From Amphritea atlantica (lineage in GTDB: Bacteria > Pseudomonadota > Gammaproteobacteria > Pseudomonadales > Balneatricaceae): DNA of 64,000 nt. Location: contig NZ_FOGB01000015.1 in NCBI RefSeq assembly GCF_900111095.1, forward strand, positions 47,727-111,726, written 5' to 3'. Positions 57,133 to 64,000 of this stretch are shown in pieces. The number at the start of each line of letters is the position of its first letter. Position 1 is the stretch's first letter. A model generated the notes under the pieces. That model saw nothing but the letters and a program-made list of their open reading frames with translations, searched no databases and was not told the DNA's origin. The translations under genes and the position numbers were made by a program.

Positions 57133-57894
57133 TTGAAAGGTTATCTGATATTACTGATTAGTCTATTGATTACCGGGTGTGCTGGGCAACAGGTTAGTAC
57201 AGCAGAACAGGATTCTCCCAAAGCGGTTCAGGCGTATAATTCGCTGGGTATGCAGTATCTGCGCCGGGGCGATACCGGCAATGCCAAACTCGCTTTCCAG
57301 CGCTCCATTGAGATCGATTCTGGTTCAGCTCAGGCCTACAATGGTCTGGCAATGGTGTTTCAGCTGGAAGAGGATGCGACGCTGGCCGAAAACTATTTTA
57401 AGAAAGCGATCAAAGTCGAGCCGGACAGTGCCATGCTGCACAACAATTATGGCGCTTTTTTGTTCAGTCTTAAACGCTATCCGGAGGCTTGCAAGCAACT
57501 GGCCAGGGCCACAGAGGACCCGTTTTACAATCAGCGTAGTCAGGCGTTTGAAAATCTTGGTCGCTGTTACCTTCTGATTGATCGTCTGGATGCCGCAGAA
57601 CATGCTTTTAAGCGCAGTCTGACATTAAACCCGAAGCGGCCTCTGGCCATTCTGCAACTGTGCGATGTCATGTTGCAGAAAGATGATCTTGAAGCAGCGG
57701 TGAGTCTGTTTGATCAGTACAGTGCGATGGTGGATGCAAAGCAGATCCAGCATAACGCTCAAAGTCTGTGGCTTGGGGTGCAGATCTCCCGGCTGGAGAA
57801 GAACGGCGTAGATGCTGCAACCTATGGTCTGATCCTGAAGAACCTGTTTCCGGATTCAGAAGAGTATCAGCAGTATAAGGAGTCAACTCCGTGA
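57133..57894 (+). CDS. pilF: Type IV pilus assembly lipoprotein PilF/PilW
   Basis: 253 residues with a TTG start at 57133, preceded by AGGAG. A lipoprotein signal with lipobox LITGC near 13-17 places it in the outer membrane. About six TPR motifs follow (about 30-235, e.g. AYNSLGMQYLRRGDTGNAKL). PilF/PilW helps the PilQ secretin assemble. Position between rlmN and rodZ is conserved; it overlaps rodZ by 4 bp. It implies a type IV pilus in this organism. Confidence 0.93.
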   Translation: MKGYLILLISLLITGCAGQQVSTAEQDSPKAVQAYNSLGMQYLRRGDTGNAKLAFQRSIEIDSGSAQAYNGLAMVFQLEEDATLAENYFKKAIKVEPDSAMLHNNYGAFLFSLKRYPEACKQLARATEDPFYNQRSQAFENLGRCYLLIDRLDAAEHAFKRSLTLNPKRPLAILQLCDVMLQKDDLEAAVSLFDQYSAMVDAKQIQHNAQSLWLGVQISRLEKNGVDAATYGLILKNLFPDSEEYQQYKESTP

Positions 57895-58862
57895 GTAATG
57901 AGCAGTTGCTGAATCAGGAAGCTGAAGGGCTCGAAACAGAGTTTCCGGCAGGTGAGCTTGCAGTCGCCAGAGAACAGCAGGGGCTGACCCGCAGTGATGT
58001 CGCCCGGGAGCTGAGGCTGTCAGAAAAGTATATAGACTCGCTGGAGCGGGGTGCGTTTAATGAGTTGCCCAGTATGGTGTTTGCGCGGGGTTATATTCAG
58101 TCATATACCAAGCTGCTGAAACTTGATGCTAAGCATTATCTGGACCTTTTTGATCGCCTCTATGGTCGTACCGGCGCCGGAGCTGCACCGCAGTTTCGTA
58201 TTGCACCAGGGGTACAGTCTACAGCGAAGCTTGGTGACCCGGTGATCAAGTGGTCGGCCTGGATATTTGTACTGGCGATTATCGCTGCCACCGTCTGGTG
58301 GTGGAAAACCCAGCAGGGAGTTGGTCAGCCAGTATCGCAGATGCCTGCAGCACAGTCGGTGGAAGTGGAATCGGTTGATGGCAGCACACTGATCGTACCC
58401 TCGGGTATCACTGAAGAGTCGGAAGCGCAGAGTTCCGATCAGCCTGGGATTGATGCTGCTTTGCCTGACGTAGCGACTGAGGCGGGACAAGATACTGCAG
58501 CTGCGGTCACAGGTTCACCCGAAGAGGAAATGGCTCCGGAAGCGGGTGATACCTCAGAAACACTGGTTGCCGGTGATACTGCTGTTGAAGAACCGGACCC
58601 GCAGCCGGTAACTGGCAGTGATGCTTCACTGCGGATTACGTTTACCGATGAATGCTGGGTGAGTGTTGAAGATCATACCGGTAAGGTGCTGGCTATGCGG
58701 GTTAAGCCTGCTGGTAGTGAACTCAGTGTCAGTGGCGAAACGCCGATCAAACTCCTGCTTGGCAGGGTAGAGGCTGTCGGACAGGTGTTTTTCAATGGCA
58801 CGCCGATAGAGTTTAACCGTGACAGCCGCTCAGGGGTGGTGCGTTTAACGCTGCCGCAATAA
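57891..58862 (+). CDS. rodZ: Cytoskeletal cell-shape protein RodZ
   Basis: 323 residues with a GTG start overlapping the end of pilF. An N-terminal helix-turn-helix (about 20-75, LTRSDVARELRLSEKYIDSL) binds MreB. One membrane helix lies near 120-140 (WSAWIFVLAIIAATVWW). A long acidic, Ala/Glu/Asp-rich linker leads to a C-terminal periplasmic DUF4115 domain (about 245-323). It keeps rod shape by linking MreB to wall synthesis. Confidence 0.93.
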   Translation: MSNEQLLNQEAEGLETEFPAGELAVAREQQGLTRSDVARELRLSEKYIDSLERGAFNELPSMVFARGYIQSYTKLLKLDAKHYLDLFDRLYGRTGAGAAPQFRIAPGVQSTAKLGDPVIKWSAWIFVLAIIAATVWWWKTQQGVGQPVSQMPAAQSVEVESVDGSTLIVPSGITEESEAQSSDQPGIDAALPDVATEAGQDTAAAVTGSPEEEMAPEAGDTSETLVAGDTAVEEPDPQPVTGSDASLRITFTDECWVSVEDHTGKVLAMRVKPAGSELSVSGETPIKLLLGRVEAVGQVFFNGTPIEFNRDSRSGVVRLTLPQ

Positions 58863-58895
58863 TTGATAAAGCCATAACAGATCAGGAAAAAGACA

Positions 58896-60158
58896 TTGGC
58901 CAAGATTAAAGCCATACGTGGAATGAATGACATCCTGCCAGACCAGACGCCGGTCTGGCATTTTCTTGAGAGCAGTGTGAAGTCGGTGCTGGGTGCTTAC
59001 GGGTATTCTGAGATCCGTATGCCGATTGTAGAGCAGACCGATCTTTTTAAACGCTCCATTGGCGAAGTAACCGATATCGTAGAGAAAGAGATGTACACCT
59101 TTGAGGATCGCAATGGCGAAAGCCTGACGTTGCGACCTGAGGGGACTGCCAGCTGTGTTCGCGCTGGTGAAGAACATGGTCTGCTGTTCAATCAGGCTCA
59201 GCGCCTGTGGTATCAGGGGCCGATGTTTCGTTATGAGAAGCCGCAGAAAGGGCGTTATCGTCAGTTTCATCAGATCGGTGTCGAAACCTTTGGTATGTCG
59301 GCCGCTGATATCGATGCCGAAGTGATCATGCTTAGCTCGCGCTTGTGGAAACAACTGGGAATCATTGATTCGGTTACCCTGCAGCTGAACTCGCTGGGCA
59401 GTAATGAAGCCCGTACTGAATACAAAGCGGCACTGGTTGAGTATCTGTCCGCCCGTAAAGATCAGCTCGATGAAGATAGCCAGCGTCGTCTCAGTAGTAA
59501 CCCTTTGAGAATCCTGGACAGTAAAGACCCTCAGACCCAGTCGTTGCTGGATGGTGCTCCCTCGCTGAGTGACTATCTCGATGATGAGTCACGGGAACAT
59601 TTTGCAGATCTGTGTGAAATGCTTGATCAGGCAGGTATCGCCTATGAGCTGAACCCCCGTCTGGTACGGGGTCTCGATTATTACTGCAAAACCGTTTTTG
59701 AGTGGGTTACCGATAAGCTCGGCGCTCAGGGCACAGTGTGTGCCGGTGGCCGCTATGACGGTCTGGTAAAACAACTGGGTGGTCGGCCAACACCTGCCGT
59801 GGGTTTTGCAATGGGGGTTGAGCGACTCATCCTGTTATTGGAAACACTGGCGGTGATTCCAGAGGCGGTCAAACAACCCTTTGACCTTTATCTCGCAGCA
59901 GAGCATAAAGGGCTGCAGCAGTCGCTAATGGTGTTGGCTGAGCAGTTGCGGGACGAGATACCCGGCCTGAGAGTCCGGGTGCATTGCAGTGGTCTGAAAA
60001 ATATCAGCAGTAAGGCCAGGCAGACGGGTGCTCCCTGGGTGGTATTGGTCCGTGAAGAAAACGGGTCTCTGCTTGCCAACCTGTGGTATAACTCTGAACC
60101 AACCTATGATGTTCAGGTCAACAACCTGAGCAGCTTGCTGCTGCAGCAACAGGCATAA
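58896..60158 (+). CDS. hisS: Histidyl-tRNA synthetase
   Basis: 420 residues with a TTG start at 58896 ([20 protein letters not shown]). It charges tRNA-His. Class II motifs are motif 2 ([19 protein letters not shown] near 110-128) and motif 3 ([13 protein letters not shown] near 307-319). The His-specific loop [12 protein letters not shown] is near 260. In most relatives ispG lies between rodZ and hisS; here only 33 bp separate them, so ispG must be elsewhere. Confidence 0.97.
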
Positions 60159-60192
60159 TAACTAAATTTTCAAAGGCGATTAGGAGCTGGCT

Positions 60193-60849
60193 GTGTCGGA
60201 TATGCGCACTGAAGAAGAACAGGTTGAAGCGTTAAAGAACTGGTGGAAGGAAAATGGTAAATCGCTTGTATTAACCATCGCGCTGGCGCTGGCGGTTATT
60301 TTTGGCTGGAAGGCCTGGCAGAACAATCAGCGCATCACTGCTGAAAATGCCGGTGTCATGTATCAGAATCTGGTTCAGGCTGTCGCGCTGGCGAGTGCGC
60401 CTCAGGCCACCGACGATCAGCGGGCGACCGCGTCGCATCTGGCAAAATCGCTTAAAGATGAATACGGCGATACCACCTATGCGCTTTTTGGTGCGCTGTT
60501 CAGTGCCCGTCTGTATGTAGATGCCGGTGATTATGCGGCGGCACTGACTGAGCTGGACTGGGTATTGGCCCAGTCTGATGACAGCGTGATGAAAACGGTT
60601 GCGACGATGCGTAAAGCGCGGGTGATGGCGGCGATGGGTGATGCCGATAAGGCGATCGCGCTTCTTGATGGACTGGCAGAGCCCAGCTTTAGCGTCAGTG
60701 TCGCGGAACTGAAGGGTGATCTTTATCTGCAGACGGGCGAGGTTGATAAGGCGCGTGCTGCATATCAGTCCGCAGCCACTGATGCACCTCAGGGCGCACG
60801 TCCGCTTCTGACTCTGAAGCTTGATAGTCTTGCCGTAAAAGGAAGTTAA
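60193..60849 (+). CDS. yfgM: SecYEG-associated protein YfgM
   Basis: 218 residues with a GTG start at 60193 (ATG two codons later is an alternative). A single membrane helix near 22-42 precedes a periplasmic TPR-like domain (about 50-218). YfgM works with PpiD near the Sec translocon to pass exported proteins to periplasmic chaperones. It lies between hisS and bamB, as in E. coli. Confidence 0.93.
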   Translation: MSDMRTEEEQVEALKNWWKENGKSLVLTIALALAVIFGWKAWQNNQRITAENAGVMYQNLVQAVALASAPQATDDQRATASHLAKSLKDEYGDTTYALFGALFSARLYVDAGDYAAALTELDWVLAQSDDSVMKTVATMRKARVMAAMGDADKAIALLDGLAEPSFSVSVAELKGDLYLQTGEVDKARAAYQSAATDAPQGARPLLTLKLDSLAVKGS

Positions 60850-60852
60850 CAG

Positions 60853-62001
60853 ATGAAACAGCTATGCCGAGTTTTACTGCTGACTATCAGCATGCTGTCA
60901 ATGACAGCTTGTGGCTGGTGGGGTGGCGAGGTCGAGATTGAACCGGCTGAACTGGTCGATTTTCAGGCTGAAAAAGAGGTTCAGGTCCTTTGGAGTAGCT
61001 CTGTCGGGTCGGGCCTGGGGGAGAAATTTAATAAGCTCAGCCTGGCGGTGAATGGCGAGGTTATTTATGCACTGGATGTTGACGGCAAAGTATTTGCGGT
61101 CAACCGCGGTGATGGTAAGGAGATCTGGAAAACCGATCTCGATACCCCTATTCTGGGCGGGGTTGGTGTGGGGCCAAACCACGTTGCAGTTACCACCGAG
61201 TCGGGTGAAGTTGTTATGCTGAATGCCGATGATGGGGCGGAGATGTGGCGTCAGCAGCTCAGCAGCGAGACCCTGAGTCCGGTACAGATGAACACTGACA
61301 TAGCGGTTGCTCAGCTGCAGAATGGTAAACTGGTGGCTATGGATATCAGCACCGGTAAGCGTCTGTGGAGCTATGATAGTCAGATTCCACGGTTGACGCT
61401 GCGCGGTACCAGTTCACCGATTGTTGCTTCCAATGTCACAATTGCTGGATTTGCAAATGGTAAGCTGGTGGCGGTGCGCAATGATAGTGGCGCTGAGTTA
61501 TGGGAGCGCCAGGTTACAGTACCCGAAGGTAAAACTGAGCTGGAACGTCTGATCGATATTGATGCCAGGCCGCTCTATATCAATGGCGTTATCTATATTG
61601 TCTCTTATCAGGGGCGTCTTGTTGCGGTGAGTGCCTCAGATGCTCAGATACTGTGGTCGCAGAAAGCTTCCAGCTATCAGAGTCTTGCGGCCGGTTTTGG
61701 CAATATTTACGTAAGTCAGGAGAATGGCTTTATAGAGGCTTTTGATCAGCGTAGCAGTGCCAGTGTATGGCGTCAGACTGCTCTGGAAAACCGTCAGACA
61801 ACCGCGCCAGAGGTGCTGGGAACCACCGTTGCGGTGGGTGATTTTGATGGTTATCTGCACTTTATGTCTCAGGTTGATGGGCATTTCGTGGCCCGTTACC
61901 GGGTCGATAGTGATGGTATGCGTGGTGATATGGCCGTCGTTGATGATGTTCTCTATGTGCTGGGTAATAGTGGTCGTCTGGTGGCGCTGCAGTTAAACTA
62001 G
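60853..62001 (+). CDS. bamB: Outer-membrane assembly lipoprotein BamB
   Basis: 382 residues. A lipoprotein signal with lipobox SMTAC gives Cys20 as the modified residue. The mature protein is an eight-bladed PQQ-type beta-propeller with repeated blades such as YALDVDGKVFAVNRGDGKEIW and LVAMDISTGKRLWSYD. It binds BamA and helps insert beta-barrel proteins. It starts 3 bp after yfgM. Confidence 0.96.
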   Translation: MKQLCRVLLLTISMLSMTACGWWGGEVEIEPAELVDFQAEKEVQVLWSSSVGSGLGEKFNKLSLAVNGEVIYALDVDGKVFAVNRGDGKEIWKTDLDTPILGGVGVGPNHVAVTTESGEVVMLNADDGAEMWRQQLSSETLSPVQMNTDIAVAQLQNGKLVAMDISTGKRLWSYDSQIPRLTLRGTSSPIVASNVTIAGFANGKLVAVRNDSGAELWERQVTVPEGKTELERLIDIDARPLYINGVIYIVSYQGRLVAVSASDAQILWSQKASSYQSLAAGFGNIYVSQENGFIEAFDQRSSASVWRQTALENRQTTAPEVLGTTVAVGDFDGYLHFMSQVDGHFVARYRVDSDGMRGDMAVVDDVLYVLGNSGRLVALQLN

Positions 62002-62019
62002 CCACAGAATTTCTGATCG

Positions 62020-62060
62020 GGCGGCTATCTGTTACTCCAGGTAGCCGCCATTTTGTTTTA
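62020..62060 (+). terminator. Probable terminator between bamB and der
   Basis: The stem GGCGGCTA / TAGCCGCC with a 14-nt loop is followed by ATTTTGTTTTA, 19 bp after the bamB stop. Confidence 0.6.
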
Positions 62061-62094
62061 TATGTAACGCTTTCTTAAATGTGGTAATGAAAAT

Positions 62095-63510
62095 ATGCTT
62101 CCGGTAATTGCGCTCGTCGGCCGACCCAATGTGGGCAAGTCGACACTGTTTAACAGACTGACAAAAAGTCGCGATGCGCTTGTCGCTGACTATTCGGGTC
62201 TGACTCGTGACCGGAAGTATGGCGAGGGTCGTCTGGGTGATCGTGACTATATCGTCGTGGATACCGGCGGTATCTCAGGTGATGAAGCGGGTATTGATTA
62301 TAAGATGGCTGAGCAGTCGCTGCTGGCGATTGATGAAGCGGATATCGTGTTGTTCCTGGTCGATGGCCGGGCGGGACTTAATCCTGCCGATGAGATGATT
62401 GCAGACCATCTGCGCCGCTCCGAAAAAGAGTGCTATCTGATTGTTAATAAGACTGATGGCCTTGATCCAGAAGTAGCGATGGCGGATTTTCATGGCCTGG
62501 GACTGTCTGAACCCCTGCCGATAGCCGCGTCACATGGTCGGGGTGTTACCCAGTTAGTGGAATATGTTCTGGCCGAACTGCCTCTGCGGGATGAGGCGGA
62601 AGAGGAAGAAGAGCGACAGCGGCAAAAGAAGATCGCAATTATCGGGCGCCCTAATGTGGGCAAATCGACACTGGTGAACCGGATTCTGGGTGAGGATCGG
62701 GTGGTTGTATTCGATCAGGCAGGCACAACCCGGGATAGTATCTATATCCCGTTTGAAAGAGATGAAGAGGCTTATACGCTGATCGATACGGCGGGGATTC
62801 GTCGCCGAAAGAATGTGACCGAAGCGGTGGAAAAGTTCTCCATCATTAAAACATTGCGTGCAATTAACGATGCCAATGTTGTCGTGCTGGTTATCGATGC
62901 CCGCGAAGGGGTTTCAGAGCAGGACCTGCATCTGCTGGGGTACGTGCTTGATGCCGGACGATCCCTGGTGATTGCGGTCAATAAATGGGATGGTATGTCC
63001 GGCGATGAGAAAGAAGCGGTGCGTGAGCAGTTGCGCCGTCGGCTGGAATTTGTTTCTTTTGCGCGGATGCATTTTATCTCCGCCCTGCATGGCAGTGGTG
63101 TAGGCAACCTGTTCGCTTCCGTTGATGAAGCTTATGGCTTTGCTATGGCCAAGTGGGCAACCAACAAGCTGACCCGCTTGCTCGAAGATATTGTTGCAGA
63201 TCATCAGCCTCCTATGGTCAATGGCAACCGGATTAAGTTGAGGTATGCTCACCAGGGTGGTTCTAACCCGCCCATCATCGTTATTCACGGCAATCAGACC
63301 CGTTCCTTGCCGGGGTCATATAAGCGTTATCTGGAAAATAAATTCACCAGCGTCCTGGGAATCAAGGGCACGCCTCTGCGTTTTGAGTTTAAGAGTAGTG
63401 AAAACCCATTCAAAGATAAGAAGAATGAACTGACCAAGCGCCAGGTGATGAAAAAACTGCGTCAGAAGATGCACAATGATAAACAGAAAAAGAAAGGTAG
63501 AAAGCGGTAA
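62095..63510 (+). CDS. der: Ribosome-assembly GTPase Der (EngA)
   Basis: 471 residues with two GTPase domains in tandem. The first has [14 protein letters not shown] near 8-21, DTGG and NKTD; the second has [14 protein letters not shown] near 184-197, DTAGIRRR and NKWD. A C-terminal KH-like domain (about 360-450) and a basic tail rich in Lys follow. It acts in 50S subunit maturation. It is the last gene in the window, followed by a CTAG element and a terminator. Confidence 0.98.
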
Positions 63511-63517
63511 AGGCTTT

Positions 63518-63753
63518 GGAGTAGCTAGACGCTTCGCTTGCTAGTGGCGAGGACGGAAACTGCGTTTCCTGCTGGAAAAAGCAAAGACAAAACATAAAAA
63601 CCGCCGCGAGGCGGTTTTTATGTTTAAGGGTTAAGAGATTTTATTCTACGGACTCGCGTACGAAGTGGGTTTTCACAACACTGATAAAGAAGGCTCTGCT
63701 AACCACTAGCAAGCGAAGCGTCTAGCAGCGGCGCAGCCGCGTTCTAGCCACTT
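63518..63753. repeat. CTAG composite element carrying the der terminator
   Basis: Left units GTAGCTAGAC-GC-ttc-GC-TTGCTAG and GGAC-GGAAAC-tgc-GTTTCC-TGCTGG are followed by an AAAAAGCAAAGA edge. The core contains the der terminator and about 75 bp of unassigned sequence. Right units are CTAGCAA-GC-gaa-GC-GTCTAG and CTAGCA-GCGGC-gca-GCCGC-GTTCTAG, ending GCCACTT. The layout is the same as at 12871-13207. No coding frame is supported between 63511 and 64000. Confidence 0.82.
63590..63625. terminator. der terminator, 16-bp perfect stem
   Basis: AACATAAAAACCGCC-gcga-GGCGGTTTTTATGTT is a perfect inverted repeat with a T-tract, 80 bp after der and nested inside the CTAG element. The symmetric A/T flanks permit action on both strands. 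Confidence 0.88.
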
Positions 63754-63781
63754 GCTGTTAAAAACTCCAATACTGTTCATC

Positions 63782-63836
63782 AAATTGAAACTTTTTTCGC
63801 ATCCCCTGTTGACTCCTCTGCCCCAGAATGTAGAAT
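63782..63836 (+). promoter_or_regulatory. Strong sigma-70 promoter resembling an rRNA P1 promoter
   Basis: -35 TTGACT (63809-63814), 16-bp spacer, -10 TAGAAT (63831-63836), followed by a GC-rich discriminator (GCGC), as in rRNA P1 promoters under stringent control. An A/T-rich stretch (63782-63798) sits where an UP element would be. About 160 bp of leader follow to the window end, with no coding frame. Confidence 0.6.
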
Positions 63837-63970
63837 GCGCTTCCTCGCTTGAGACAGCCACCGGAAACGGTCTCTGAAACAGGTGAGGCTGTTGAGTTTA
63901 ACGCCTTGATAAATCAGTGTTTACACGGTTTTTCAGGTGGCGATAAACAAAACAGGAAGTGGATCAGGCG

Positions 63971-64000
63971 GTTTGAAAATTTAGTTAAAATTCTCAAACA
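63971..64000 (+). other. Leader hairpin at the right window edge
   Basis: GTTTGAAAATTT and AAATTCTCAAAC can pair over 12 bp with one mismatch around a short loop. It is downstream of the P1-like promoter and could be part of an rRNA leader processing or antitermination region, but the window ends before this can be judged. Confidence 0.35.

Overview
The window looks like a chromosome segment of a marine gammaproteobacterium, most likely Oceanospirillales (Oceanospirillaceae-like, e.g. the Amphritea/Neptunomonas/Marinobacterium group). This is inferred from conserved gene order (tsaE-amiB-mutL-miaA-hfq-hflX-hflK-hflC-hisZ-purA; suhB-trmJ-iscRSUA-hscBA-fdx-iscX-ndk-rlmN-pilF-rodZ-hisS-yfgM-bamB-der), an NhaD-type sodium antiporter, a phasin-like protein and Pseudomonas-like versions of many proteins. 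No species can be fixed from the sequence alone.

Layout: 1-4000 is accessory DNA, with a DUF2726 membrane-anchored protein and a very AT-rich 1019-residue protein that fuses a metallophosphoesterase to a NACHT/STAND-like NTPase (candidate immune sensor-effector). 4000-13200 carries valS, holC, pepA, lptF and lptG, but the usual holC-valS junction is split by about 1.5 kb of repeats holding a four-helix-bundle (S23/IVP-type) gene. 13200-34700 holds housekeeping genes in short units: an RDD membrane protein, a Sel1-repeat protein, gloA, a phasin, a flavodoxin, nhaD, prfB, lysS, ung, a GFA protein, efpL, ygfZ, psd, a rhodanese, an HDOD-GAF protein, rsgA, orn, a GAF-GGDEF-EAL protein, a patatin and queG. 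34770-47754 is the nnr-tsaE-amiB-mutL-miaA-hfq-hfl-hisZ-purA block. 47900-63510 is suhB, trmJ, the complete isc operon with tandem IscR boxes, and the ndk-to-der block. The last 200 bp carry a promoter resembling an rRNA P1 promoter, so an rrn operon may begin just beyond the edge.

The most striking non-coding signal is a family of modular intergenic repeats. Short hairpins (4-6 bp stem, usually a 3-nt loop) are framed by CTAG tetranucleotides (CTAG-AAC-stem-loop-stem'-TTG-CTAG). They are arranged outward-facing on both sides of an A/T-edged core, with outer ends AAGTRGCTAGAAC / GTTCTAGCYACTT. Stem sequences differ between units while pairing is kept, so the fold appears to be selected. Copies occur at about 4.0, 7.0-7.5, 7.9-8.4, 12.9-13.2, 22.0, 25.2 and 63.5-63.75 kb, always next to gene ends; in holC and ung the CTAG supplies the TAG stop codon. 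REP-like sequences, a 9-bp minisatellite and 7-bp CTAGCCA tandem arrays are nested in or attached to them.

Other points of note: SuhB lacks the usual catalytic aspartates, prfB lacks the programmed frameshift, ispG is missing from the rodZ-hisS junction, and orn lies directly upstream of an EAL phosphodiesterase gene, a plausible c-di-GMP to pGpG to GMP pair.
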